64,000 nt of DNA, taken from contig NZ_JACRUK010000003.1 in NCBI RefSeq assembly GCF_014305155.1, positions 122,978 through 186,977 of the forward strand. The letters are read 5' to 3'. A model generated the notes under the pieces. That model searched no databases, was not told the DNA's origin, and saw only the letters and a program-made list of their open reading frames with translations. Origin of the DNA: Flavobacterium muglaense. GTDB lineage: Bacteria > Bacteroidota > Bacteroidia > Flavobacteriales > Flavobacteriaceae. Made by a program: the position numbers and the translations under genes. Shown here piece by piece: positions 10,301 to 18,098 of this stretch (the stretch's first letter is position 1; each line of letters starts with the position of its first letter).

Positions 10301-11866
10301 TTCACTTTTTAACCACTCTTTTTGAACTGTACCCAATGTTGTTTTTGTTGAATCATCAACATCTTGTATTGGGTTACGATGTGTTCTCATACCAGTTATT
10401 ATACATCTAGTCCTTCCCATTTTCCAACTGAAATAAGTTCCATCAGTTAATGGTGTATTTGAACCATACGGGTAATTTGGAAAGACCGTATCATAAAATG
10501 GTAAATAAGTACTCCAATCATTATCTTTATTAGGATTTGCACCTAATGAATCGTGGTTATCATATAAATATACTGTTGGTTGATTTTTGAAAAAATTAGT
10601 CATTTGTGAACTACTTAAAGCCAAATCAGTTACAGTTGCATAATCTTGTGGATTTGATGATGAAATGTTTTCATAATGTAAATCACCCTGATGTACAAAC
10701 ATATCAGCATTTTCAGTTAACATTTCGTTCCAAGTTGAAGCTGATGATGCTGTTCTGTTACAACTTCCAGTAATTATTTTAAAACTTTTTCTTGTGTTTG
10801 AAAGTGTTTTAAAAGTAAAAGTATTACCAGTTTCAACAACATCATCTACAATGAATTTACCATAGTATGTTGTATCAGCAGTTAAACCCGATAAAGTATG
10901 TTTAGTTGTACCATAGTTTGTTGTTGGATTTGCAATTAATACAGTTGAATCAAATGAAGATGTGAAACCAGTATTAGTTGATAATATAACTTTAACATTA
11001 CTTGGTGTTGAAGCTATTGATGATGTTAATACTTTTGATTTTGGTATTTCTAAATTTGAGTAACCACTAGTATTTGTACCAAATCTTACACTCAAATAAT
11101 TATCAGAATCATATTTCTTAATTCTAATAGCTGCATTATTAGCTGCACCAAGTAATGTTTGTGCTGTTTGACCACCATAAGATGTTGCATCAAAATCATC
11201 AAATTGTGCAACAAAAATTACTGTAATTGGGTCTGGTGAATTGGCAGCAGTATCTAAAATTGGAATTTTAAAATATGTTGCATTATCCAGATATAAAGCA
11301 TTCTTTGATTTAACAGTTCTTACACCAGCTGTTGTACCAGCTTTAGGTGTTGCAACTCTTATTGTACCTACTGATGTTGAATCTGTCCATCCAGTTACTC
11401 TAGTACCACCACTTAAATTTAATCCTTCACTATCAAAATCCATAAAAGGTTGTCCAATTGTAGTAGTCCAAGTTGGTTTTGTTCCTGCTGATGTAGTAAC
11501 TGTGTGACCGCTAGCCATAACAGTTCCTGTTGGTAGCCATCTATCAGCTAACCAATTTTCAAGTAATATTCTTTGTGTATCTGGTAAGGCTTTATCGTAA
11601 AATGCTAATGTTGGAATAATACCCTTAAAAAATTCTGTATCATCATAATCAGCACCAATAAAAATATCACCTAAATATTTACAGTTTCCAGCATTTGCAG
11701 CTGAACTAATAAGTTCACCATTCACATATATTCTTACTGTTGATTGGTCAAAAGTCATTGTATATACTTTTGGTTCATTAATTTCTGATGGTAGTGCATA
11801 CGGAACTTTACCAACAATTGTTGCTTCTTGGTGGGTTAAACCACCTATCATTATATTTTTTACCAT
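7322..11866 (-). CDS. Giant tail fibre/spike with LamG-like, PhoD-like and GH16-like domains
   Basis: Reading from the ATG at 11864-11866 gives 1,514 residues; an in-frame ATG at 11890 would add 8 but breaks the TAATG coupling seen across this operon. Domains: a LamG/concanavalin-like part (about 20-290); an Fn3-like linker (285-357); a PhoD-type metallophosphoesterase (360-700) with TGSCN, HQGDLHYEN (D395), YDNHD (437-439) and ADAHLQ (D588, H590); a second LamG-like domain (790-1020); and a GH16-type glycoside hydrolase (1092-1490) with catalytic motif HEIDIEFP (E1335, D1337, E1339). There is no signal peptide, as expected for a virion protein. It follows portal and connector genes and precedes the holin. 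Likely it binds and trims host surface polysaccharide; a phosphodiester-linked substrate for the PhoD part is inference. Confidence 0.82.
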   Translation of the reverse strand: MVKNIMIGGLTHQEATIVGKVPYALPSEINEPKVYTMTFDQSTVRIYVNGELISSAANAGNCKYLGDIFIGADYDDTEFFKGIIPTLAFYDKALPDTQRILLENWLADRWLPTGTVMASGHTVTTSAGTKPTWTTTIGQPFMDFDSEGLNLSGGTRVTGWTDSTSVGTIRVATPKAGTTAGVRTVKSKNALYLDNATYFKIPILDTAANSPDPITVIFVAQFDDFDATSYGGQTAQTLLGAANNAAIRIKKYDSDNYLSVRFGTNTSGYSNLEIPKSKVLTSSIASTPSNVKVILSTNTGFTSSFDSTVLIANPTTNYGTTKHTLSGLTADTTYYGKFIVDDVVETGNTFTFKTLSNTRKSFKIITGSCNRTASSASTWNEMLTENADMFVHQGDLHYENISSSNPQDYATVTDLALSSSQMTNFFKNQPTVYLYDNHDSLGANPNKDNDWSTYLPFYDTVFPNYPYGSNTPLTDGTYFSWKMGRTRCIITGMRTHRNPIQDVDDSTKTTLGTVQKEWLKSELLAAKNGGENIIWFSPITYNADINNPLGQSFLNGGMTWGSFATERKEIANYIYSNQINNITIVTADAHLQAIDDGRNTVYATDISGNTLNWSTLDEKYLIPNLAASPIDQYNDIEGGPWQINSTENSGGMYPSYEQSYGVVEVTDEGENWIQIRLILKGFDGLEWVTIREFAYNRPMDGTAGTPPSLTPNIPNQKGYVGKSNEWNEIEKRYIGVVDTWKETKFKYVGKNGYWKLVYNDNEIDTDAPFYITSLQGYTLNAGNSLEVYGKKLLDSQFVSPKAGSHFELKQNYSDIFDNLSNGSLIGTGATFTVVDDVQSLKLNTTNTYFQLPSDPDSGFDSTAFFGADGLNDTVFAVWVHIPALPSTGTTKYIYHYGITSDYGSMYIDSNGKVNIEFYKASTLQKYTTAESIVIGWNQICLNRKGNSNDYTFIYLNNAKATVNFSGLTVPTSTTAYPINIGAGLISGVTTSSSGYSFANIYIRYRGYISENQINILATKPTPVVVFQAKNNPLVEYTVDESWIGRYTNEITTFTIPPTSELPNGEYYLKLESELHTSALLLVNIQDVVVETESFFDDFKNPDTLRNNYYVLNRAWGGANGGVVPDNVFLRNDELILKANGDNYTGTTQGVDRDGIKKIHTNVSDPQFGEPWTNRVGGCIVYNKRTGFGSYEIEALIPNQLGVAYAMWTFFYNEIYPTDPRYPQFIGEAYETVDVINIIESGYTINNTIDDYGIISYGTNFNIGDKFIIDQDVSQTIYTCVGNEPSVVYYNPTTFLTVGNTFSKIVITTEQSPTNNEGLHEQGTVDDGFYITRNHEIDIEFPSHLDGGTLSNPSLSNMKCNTWRGELKNWDVATTDPSYWEEYRDNLTSVGFNIADGDYHKLRFDWYPDRVEFYVDDLLKRTNINTLSGDTVPDISGFFTFGVWFPSSPLPSSPWLVNPNNAWAGGVVDTDGGMKADFESIEMRVKSFSFTPFNEYVSEQRNEGETYPFGGYNKK

Positions 11867-12192
11867 TATATAGCTGAATAAGTAATCCATTCATCACCAT
11901 TTGCTGGTATTCCCGATGGTGTTGATGTTGATACCGTTGTTGATGGTATATGTATTTTTTTTGTGAATAAGATTGATGTTAAATTATCTATCAAATCGAT
12001 TTGATTGTTATAAATATTACCACCAACAGATATTTGGCTAAAGTGAGTTGATGAAAGAATATTTTGCTTAGTATCATATATATTGTGAACACTTATGTTT
12101 TCTAAGCCTTGTTTAATAATTATAAAATTTTTGGTATATTTTATCCCATTAAGTCTGAAATAATCCTCATCTTCATTGTTAATTAAAATCAT
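11866..12192 (-). CDS. Small hypothetical phage protein before the fibre gene
   Basis: A 108-residue protein, unrecognised. It is beta-rich, and the last 25 residues are Ser/Thr/Pro/Gly-rich (STTVSTSTPSG), a linker-like end. One-base overlaps join it to the upstream connector-like gene and to the fibre gene, making a tight three-gene translational chain. A fibre-attachment or connector role would fit the place but is not shown by motif. Confidence 0.5.
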   Translation of the reverse strand: MILINNEDEDYFRLNGIKYTKNFIIIKQGLENISVHNIYDTKQNILSSTHFSQISVGGNIYNNQIDLIDNLTSILFTKKIHIPSTTVSTSTPSGIPANGDEWITYSAI

Positions 12193-12713
12193 TATATTTT
12201 TCTAAATTTTAGTGTTCTATATGGTTCAGAATTTACTTCGCCATTTATGTTAAATTTCCAATTAGGAAATTTAGTTAAATGTACATCCAAGTACATTTTG
12301 ATTATTTCCCATCTTGCACCAGCTAATTGTAGTTGTTGTGTACTTATATCTTTTAGTGTATTTCTTTCTGTTGGTTCACTATCATTTCCAGTCTTTTGTG
12401 TTGCTCCAAATGGTGTTAAATTCGTATTTACTTGTAAAATGTACTTTGACATAAAATAATCACTTAAAAGTGCATTTAAACCATCTTGATAATAGTTTAC
12501 ATCGTAATAAGTGAAAGTTGACCCAGTAAATAAATCTGAATATTCAACATTATCTTTATTAGCAATAACATCAAAATAGAATCTATCACCTAATACTTCT
12601 TTTAATTCAACAATTTGTGCTTGTTCAATGATTGGAATGATTTTTTTATCATCAATTTTATTACCTATATCCTTAAATGATTTTATTTGTTCTGGTGTTA
12701 ATAAGTTATTCAT
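12192..12713 (-). CDS. Probable head-tail connector-type phage protein
   Basis: A 173-residue protein beginning with MNNLLTPEQIKSFKDIG, helical in the first 70 residues, then a Tyr-rich middle and a basic C-terminus ending in YRTLKFRKI. The layout (helical bundle, about 170 residues, encoded directly after the portal) is that of head-tail connector or adaptor proteins in Bacteroidetes phages. It overlaps the portal gene by 8 bases and the next gene by one. Annotation is by context and general resemblance. Confidence 0.55.
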   Translation of the reverse strand: MNNLLTPEQIKSFKDIGNKIDDKKIIPIIEQAQIVELKEVLGDRFYFDVIANKDNVEYSDLFTGSTFTYYDVNYYQDGLNALLSDYFMSKYILQVNTNLTPFGATQKTGNDSEPTERNTLKDISTQQLQLAGARWEIIKMYLDVHLTKFPNWKFNINGEVNSEPYRTLKFRKI

Positions 12714-13848
12714 TTGTTTGTGTTTTAAATATTGGTGTTATTGACCAATCATTGGTTGGATTGATTGGTTTTGCAAAATTTGAAAATAACATTTCAAAAG
12801 CTTCAACAATAATTTGTCTTTCTTCTTCTTTATTATCCCAGTGCATTTGTTTAGCTTGTAATAACAATTCACCACTATTACCAAAGATTGAATTATCTGA
12901 ATCTTCAATTAAAATTGATGGTATTCCAAATGCTTTTCTAATATTTTTAGCACTTGAAGCTTCACTAGATTCAAATTGTTTATCATTGATATTTGAATTA
13001 ATATCTTGTATTAAAAATTGTTCACTTAATACATCACTTTCAGCATTAGATTCAAGTAATAACACACCACTTGAATTTTCTGAACCTTTTAAATCATTTA
13101 TTGTATTTTCAAAATCTTTTCTTTCAGAATCACTTGAAAATGGTTTAACAACAAATAATTTTGCACCAAAAAACCCTTTACGTAATCCACTATTTTTAAA
13201 TAATGCAGCTTGAAATTCTGAATCAGCATCATATACAACACTATCAATATCACTTAATGAATACAATTCATTATAATCACTTGTTATGTGTAATATTTGC
13301 CCTTTATATTTGTTCCAACCACCTGCACTTTTTACTTGCGCATCAATTACTGCTGGATTTGGATTGTATTTATCAATAATGTTGTAGTCTTTTTTTTCAA
13401 TCTTTTTACCTTTTGATTTATCCCAGTTATCATAAACAATATATTTTCCTGAATAACCAGTTGAATCATTTTTACCAATTCTACCATCTTCACAACTTAA
13501 CATATCAACACTTGTAACTTGATAAAGTGCGTTGTAATTGATGTGTAAAAAAAGATTATTTTGACCCGAAAATTCACGTGTAACGATTCTTAATAATTGA
13601 TTGATGTTTACACCTCTTTTATTAACAATAAGACTTGATTTGTCTTTAATTCCACTTGCAAATTCAAATCCTTTACCATATAAGTACTTACTGTTTAAAT
13701 CAACACATTGTTTTGCGGTTACTGATGAATTAATAAGTGAATTAACTAATGATGGATAAGCATTATCAACACCCCAAGAAAAAACATCATCTTGTTTATT
13801 GTATTTAATCGATAATCTATTATCAATATCAACTAATTTTATCCTCAT
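12706..13848 (-). CDS. Phage portal protein
   Basis: A 380-residue portal. The diagnostic C-terminal half reads SSAKNIRKAFGIPSILI, then SGELLLQAKQMHWDNKEEE, the helix-rich signature of HK97/SPP1-type portals in which the ring-forming helices follow a conserved GIP motif. The N-terminal part has the beta-rich wing typical of the family. Twelve copies would form the DNA entry and exit ring bound by TerL and the head-tail connector. It follows a 138-residue gene with a one-base overlap and is upstream of the connector gene, but upstream of, not after, the terminase genes. Confidence 0.85.
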   Translation of the reverse strand: MRIKLVDIDNRLSIKYNKQDDVFSWGVDNAYPSLVNSLINSSVTAKQCVDLNSKYLYGKGFEFASGIKDKSSLIVNKRGVNINQLLRIVTREFSGQNNLFLHINYNALYQVTSVDMLSCEDGRIGKNDSTGYSGKYIVYDNWDKSKGKKIEKKDYNIIDKYNPNPAVIDAQVKSAGGWNKYKGQILHITSDYNELYSLSDIDSVVYDADSEFQAALFKNSGLRKGFFGAKLFVVKPFSSDSERKDFENTINDLKGSENSSGVLLLESNAESDVLSEQFLIQDINSNINDKQFESSEASSAKNIRKAFGIPSILIEDSDNSIFGNSGELLLQAKQMHWDNKEEERQIIVEAFEMLFSNFAKPINPTNDWSITPIFKTQTNE

Positions 13849-14264
13849 TATTCCATTTTATTATTCATTTTTGTTATTAATTCTTTCCAGTTTTCTGGAT
13901 ATTTTTCAAACATTGATATTCTGTTTTGATTGGCTTCAAGGAATCCTAATGCAACATCATTATCACATTCATCAAATGATATATATTGACCATTATCAAA
14001 TAAAATTTTAGTTACCCCTAGATTTGTTCTTAATTTAAAACTACCCTCATTTAATTCAATATTATCAATACTTATTTTGAGCGTTTTTAAGCTATCATTT
14101 TTAAGTTTATTGTAATACATTTCACTTTTATCTTTACAACTCTTACAACCTTTAATTTTATGTAAATCAACATAAAATTTTGTTATTTCACTTTTTTCAT
14201 TTGTTGATAAAGTTGAATATTCTTTTGTAAGTAATTCATTTAATCTTTCGTTGTTCATATTCAT
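13848..14264 (-). CDS. Hypothetical phage protein with CxxC motif
   Basis: A 138-residue protein with a helical N-terminus, a CKSCKDK motif near residue 40, and a beta-rich segment (FKLRTNLGVTKILFDNGQYISFDECD) before a helical C-terminus. A single CxxC plus distant Cys could bind metal as a dimer, but this is speculation. It follows a terminator and is coupled to the portal start by a one-base overlap. No family recognised. Confidence 0.5.
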   Translation of the reverse strand: MNMNNERLNELLTKEYSTLSTNEKSEITKFYVDLHKIKGCKSCKDKSEMYYNKLKNDSLKTLKISIDNIELNEGSFKLRTNLGVTKILFDNGQYISFDECDNDVALGFLEANQNRISMFEKYPENWKELITKMNNKME

Positions 14265-14282
14265 TTGTTTTATAAAAAAAAA

Positions 14283-14307
14283 GGTAGATAGCTATACACC
14301 ATCTACC
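14283..14307 (-). terminator. Intrinsic terminator after the tail-tube gene
   Basis: A 7-bp stem (GGTAGAT / ATCTACC) with an 11-base loop. On the minus strand it is followed by nine T residues. It separates the capsid/tail-tube block from the portal-fibre-terminase block. Confidence 0.7.
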
Positions 14308-14350
14308 CTTAATTATACTATATTATTTTAGTTAGTAAAACTTATTATGT

Positions 14351-14923
14351 TTAAACAAAAAGTGTATTAAATTTAGCTGTTGATGCTGAATAACTACCTT
14401 CAAGATAAACTTGGTATGGATATGTTTCACCAAAGTTTTCAACACTTGATAATGTGAAAACAAATGAACCATCATTTTCAAGACTAGTAAATGAACCCTC
14501 TGACATTCTTAATCCGTTTTCGATACCGAAAACTTTATAAGAATCTACATTACCAGTTCCTTTATATTTTGTTTCTACAACAACTACTACTTCCGATGTG
14601 CTTAATTCTTTAATTCTTTCCGCATCAGCAGCACTTTGACCAAACACTCTACAAGCAAAACCGTGTGTGAATGTATCTAAACCATCATTAACACTAAATT
14701 CAGATGTTGTGTTTCCAAGTTGTTTTATCCATTCAATTGAATAACCAGTTTTTCCAGCATTCAATGATAAATTCGTAATAGTTGCACCACTAGATGTAAG
14801 TGCTGTTTTGTCAATATCTTCAACATTTATAATAACCGCTGAAGTTTCTAAACCACCTTTTGCTCTATTGGCTGGTGTACAGTCATAAGCGATATTAGCA
14901 GTTAATTTATTTATACAAGACAT
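14351..14923 (-). CDS. Probable major tail tube protein
   Basis: A 190-residue, beta-rich protein with a high Ser/Thr/Gly/Ala content (TSSGATITNLSLNAGKTG and similar). Size, composition and position directly after the major capsid gene, set off by its own terminators on both sides as highly expressed structural genes often are, match the major tail (tube) proteins of Bacteroidetes siphophages. It has no cleavable signal. The name is inferred from size and neighbourhood; a decoration protein is an alternative. Confidence 0.6.
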   Translation of the reverse strand: MSCINKLTANIAYDCTPANRAKGGLETSAVIINVEDIDKTALTSSGATITNLSLNAGKTGYSIEWIKQLGNTTSEFSVNDGLDTFTHGFACRVFGQSAADAERIKELSTSEVVVVVETKYKGTGNVDSYKVFGIENGLRMSEGSFTSLENDGSFVFTLSSVENFGETYPYQVYLEGSYSASTAKFNTLFV

Positions 14924-14958
14924 ATATATATTATATTTTTTTTTATGTTATTTTAATA

Positions 14959-14981
14959 ATGGGGTGTGAATAACACCCCAT
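14959..14981 (-). terminator. Intrinsic terminator after the major capsid gene
   Basis: A perfect 9-bp stem (ATGGGGTGT / ACACCCCAT) around a 5-base loop, 13 bp after the capsid stop codon. The minus-strand tail is only moderately T-rich, so it may attenuate transcription and give more capsid than downstream mRNA. Confidence 0.65.
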
Positions 14982-14993
14982 ATATTTTTATTG

Positions 14994-15917
14994 TTATGCT
15001 GATACTCTACCAACTACAATTTCAGCTGGGAATGCTACTTGCGCACCGTATTTGTAAGCAATTTTTAATTTTACTCTTTCTGTTTGGTCAATGTAAACTG
15101 CACTTGCATTGTCTTCTTCACCATCCAAATCACAACCAACATAGAAATTTGATTTTCTACCAGCTACAACACGTTTAGTTGAGTTTAAACCGTTTAAAGC
15201 ATAGATTTTAATTTGAGTTCCAGGAATTACAATTTCACCATCAGTTGAATCTGCTCCATAGTGGAATAAGTTTGCATTTTTCAAAGCAGTTGTGTATGTT
15301 CTGAAATATTCACGACCCATATAGATTGCCATATCATCAGCATCCAATACTTCAACTGGAATAGCTGTATAAACAGCATCAACAAAAGCGATTGCGTTTG
15401 AACTTGTGAAAGTTGCAGCTGTTACATTAGTTGTACTAGCTGATGCAGTATCAAGTAATTTTAAATAACCGTCATAGTGCATTAAATCAGTTGAACCAGT
15501 TAAACTTGTATCACCTTGCCATAAAGCAACTTCATTTTTTTTGTTAACAACCTTAACAACTTCTTCCATCAATTCAGCCTCAAATACTAATTCATTATCA
15601 GCAGAACCAGATTTAATTTGAGATTGTAGATATTTTGCATTAAGCAATTTTGGGTCAAAGAATTCACGAACTGCAATAGGTGCAACTGTAATTAATCTTT
15701 GTGAAAATGTTACGTTTGAACCTCCATCAGTTGATGCTCCAACGCTATCATCTTGCAATTTGGCATCAACTGCCATAATGTTTAAAGCTGCACTAGATTT
15801 GATACCAGTTTGAAGTGTGAAAATAGATGCAGTTTTTGCACCTAAAACAGATGCTTTTAAAATTGGGAAATTTTGTTCATTAACATAATCTGTTAATGAT
15901 GATACGCTATAAGCCAT
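14994..15917 (-). CDS. Major capsid protein
   Basis: A 307-residue protein without signal peptide. The N-terminal third is helical and is followed by long beta segments; FSQRLITVAPIAVREFFDPKLL near residues 90-115 and the ELMEEVVKVVNKKNEVALWQGD stretch after it look like the spine helix and adjoining regions of HK97-fold capsids in Bacteroidetes phages. Position directly after the ClpP-like prohead protease/scaffold gene is the standard capsid slot. Richer codon choice than neighbouring genes also suits high expression. HK97 fold is inferred; capsid identity is fairly firm. Confidence 0.75.
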   Translation of the reverse strand: MAYSVSSLTDYVNEQNFPILKASVLGAKTASIFTLQTGIKSSAALNIMAVDAKLQDDSVGASTDGGSNVTFSQRLITVAPIAVREFFDPKLLNAKYLQSQIKSGSADNELVFEAELMEEVVKVVNKKNEVALWQGDTSLTGSTDLMHYDGYLKLLDTASASTTNVTAATFTSSNAIAFVDAVYTAIPVEVLDADDMAIYMGREYFRTYTTALKNANLFHYGADSTDGEIVIPGTQIKIYALNGLNSTKRVVAGRKSNFYVGCDLDGEEDNASAVYIDQTERVKLKIAYKYGAQVAFPAEIVVGRVSA

Positions 15918-15975
15918 ATTAATAATTTTTTAATTTTTTTGAAGTTTATTTCAACTTCTTTATGTTATTTTTTTA

Positions 15976-17184
15976 TTATTTTGAGTTTAATATTTGCATA
16001 GCACGTGACATATTTTCAGTACTACCTTTTACACTCGTTTTAATTTCTTTTTTGTTTGTTGATGTAAAATCTGAACTAACACTTTTTGCAAGTGCTAAAT
16101 ATTTATTTTCCATTTCAACTTGTTTAATTGCCATTGCTTCAATTAATTCAACCATCTTGTTAACTTCTTCAACATCTACCGTTTCTTCAACAACTTCTTC
16201 AACTTCATATTCAGCTAGTTTTGCTTTCAATTCTATTACTTGTTCTTGCAAGTCAGCAATCATTGCATCTTTTTCTTCTGGTGTTGCATCAGTTGGTAAA
16301 TCTTCATTTGAAATTTCTTCAACTTCAATTGCAACTGGTGCATCTTCTGCTGGTACATCTTCTGTTGAAACAACATCAGCTGGTTTAATTTCACTTACTT
16401 TACCTTTTACTGTTACGATTGTTGAACCATCAGGTAATAAAAATTCACCATCAGCATCTTTACCATCAAGTGTTACTTTTGCATCAACTTCAACTGTATC
16501 TGTTGATTCAAGTTCAGGAAATTTCAATTCCAATCCAGTTGCATCTTGTACCACTTTTTCAGCTTTAATTTTTCCAGTTAAAAGATTCATAATTGAATCT
16601 ATTTTTCTTTCTAGTTTATTCATTAAACTTTCTTTTATTTCTTTGTTATTATTATTTAAGGTTAACATTGCAACCGCTTTTTGTTGAATTGATAATTCAG
16701 TTGCAAAACCAAAATCTTTTGCTTGTTCAGCTGATAAATATGTTTCACTTTTCAATAATGAATGAATTGTATCTTTATCAATTCCAGTTGCTTCACTATA
16801 AAATTTAACTAGTTTATCCTCGGTTGCTTTTAATTCGTTTAAATGGTCTGAAAGTGTTGAATAATCACCAACCGCTTCCATCCAAGGCAAATGAATCATT
16901 AAAGCATCTTGTGCATCAGCTGGTATTATTCTAGTTGAACCAGCCATAAAGATTACACTAGCAATTGAATATGCTTTTGTTGTATAAGTTGTAACTGGAA
17001 TTGATAGATTTTTCAAATAATTGTATATATCATTACCAGCATCAACATAACCACCAACTGAATCAATTTTTACTAAAAATTCAGTTGAATCAGATTGATT
17101 TTTTACTTGTTTTATAACATCAAGTAATGTTGTATCTTGACCTATAACACCATTCACATACAATACACCTATTTTTGAATCCAT
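15976..17184 (-). CDS. ClpP-like prohead protease fused to scaffold-type tail
   Basis: A 402-residue protein. Residues 1-175 form a ClpP/SppA-type serine protease: an N-terminal IGVLYVNGVIG strand, KIDSVGGYVDAG (oxyanion-strand region), nucleophile in SIASVIFMAG (about S76) and MIHLPW (about H98). At the third triad position, aligned by eye with ClpP (SETYLSA), I see Glu in place of Asp. Residues 200-402 are low in complexity, rich in Glu, Val and Ala, and coiled-coil (many EVEEV-type repeats), as in scaffolding domains. It would mature the prohead and act as internal scaffold. It lies immediately upstream of the capsid gene. Confidence 0.82.
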   Translation of the reverse strand: MDSKIGVLYVNGVIGQDTTLLDVIKQVKNQSDSTEFLVKIDSVGGYVDAGNDIYNYLKNLSIPVTTYTTKAYSIASVIFMAGSTRIIPADAQDALMIHLPWMEAVGDYSTLSDHLNELKATEDKLVKFYSEATGIDKDTIHSLLKSETYLSAEQAKDFGFATELSIQQKAVAMLTLNNNNKEIKESLMNKLERKIDSIMNLLTGKIKAEKVVQDATGLELKFPELESTDTVEVDAKVTLDGKDADGEFLLPDGSTIVTVKGKVSEIKPADVVSTEDVPAEDAPVAIEVEEISNEDLPTDATPEEKDAMIADLQEQVIELKAKLAEYEVEEVVEETVDVEEVNKMVELIEAMAIKQVEMENKYLALAKSVSSDFTSTNKKEIKTSVKGSTENMSRAMQILNSK

Positions 17185-17186
17185 AT

Positions 17187-17906
17187 TTAACTTTTATATT
17201 CTTTTAAAGCTTTAAAAGCTTTATCACTTATCTTGTTTTTATATTCATCAGCTATATTGTGAATATATATTTCTTTTGCTTTTTTAAAAGCTTCAAATGC
17301 TTCTTGATATGTATTAAAAACCCCTAAATGTTTTGTTATACCAAATCTTAATCTTGCAGCATATTTATTTTTTCCACTTGGTCGAATTGATGAACCTTTA
17401 CTATCATTTGTAAACAAAGAATTAATTCTTTGTGGAACAAAAAGACAAGTTTCAGGTGAGTAACATTTATTATCTTTTTTTAAAATATCTTTATCTAATT
17501 GATATTCTTCAATATTATTTTCATAATACCATTTTGCGAAATTTTGATAATTATGCCATTCATCACACACATAACAATCTTTGTAACTAGGATGTTTAAT
17601 TAATGTTTTTTCACAATTACATCTTCTTAACATATCACGCCACTTTTCATAAGATTTAATGTTTTTTCCATCTACACTTGTTATAAATTCTCCCTCACCA
17701 ATAAACCCTATACCAAATATTGATTTATGGTAAACATTTTTAATAATTCCACTTGATATACTTGTGAATTGTACATTTTTCCTTGTGTAATTATTATCAA
17801 CAAATCGTATTACATATTTATTACTACCACTATATTCAATAATTTCAATTTTGTAACCTTCATTTGTTACATATACTTCACCAAGTCTTTTTTCCTGTTT
17901 ATTCAT
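17187..17906 (-). CDS. HNH endonuclease with AP2-like DNA-binding domain
   Basis: A 239-residue protein. The central part has the phage HNH arrangement: a Trp-Arg-Asp-Met-Leu-Arg-Arg-Cys helix (about 85-95), HPSYKDCYVCDEWHNYQNFAKW (about 103-124), LDKDIL, and NKCYSPETCLFVP. The C-terminal part (about 175-215) reads KYAARLRFGITKHLGVFNTYQEAFEAF, an AP2-type DNA-binding fold common in homing endonucleases. It sits between endolysin and protease genes, three bases from the protease start. It is likely a freestanding homing endonuclease, or less likely a packaging-linked HNH enzyme. Fewer translational overlaps than its neighbours suit a late insertion. Confidence 0.8.
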   Translation of the reverse strand: MNKQEKRLGEVYVTNEGYKIEIIEYSGSNKYVIRFVDNNYTRKNVQFTSISSGIIKNVYHKSIFGIGFIGEGEFITSVDGKNIKSYEKWRDMLRRCNCEKTLIKHPSYKDCYVCDEWHNYQNFAKWYYENNIEEYQLDKDILKKDNKCYSPETCLFVPQRINSLFTNDSKGSSIRPSGKNKYAARLRFGITKHLGVFNTYQEAFEAFKKAKEIYIHNIADEYKNKISDKAFKALKEYKS

Positions 17907-18067
17907 AATTTATATTCTTTTTTATTTAGAATATATATTCATTTTGGAAAAAGTAAATAGGAAAACACCGTTTATGTAGATTGTTCCTATATTCATACTT
18001 ATAATAGTACTGGTGTATAGGACAAAGTAAAGTGGTGTGTAACTTTTGTTAGTTTTTGAGTATAAAA

Positions 18068-18090
18068 AAACCAGCTATTGAAGCTGGTTT
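18068..18090 (-). terminator. Intrinsic terminator after the endolysin gene
   Basis: A perfect 9-bp stem (AAACCAGCT / AGCTGGTTT) with a 5-base loop, followed by seven T on the minus strand, 8 bp beyond the endolysin stop. It closes the two-gene lysis-side unit. Confidence 0.8.
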
Positions 18091-18098
18091 GTTATAGT

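Noticed and set aside
12677..13213. 178-residue open frame on the plus strand
   Set aside because: Lies antisense inside the portal gene; Ser/Leu/Ile-rich with no start context. It arises from the codon bias of the minus-strand gene.
15962..16687. 241-residue open frame on the plus strand, very Ser/Thr-rich
   Set aside because: Antisense to the Glu/Val-rich scaffold half of the protease gene; Ser/Thr runs are what that codon pattern gives on the other strand.
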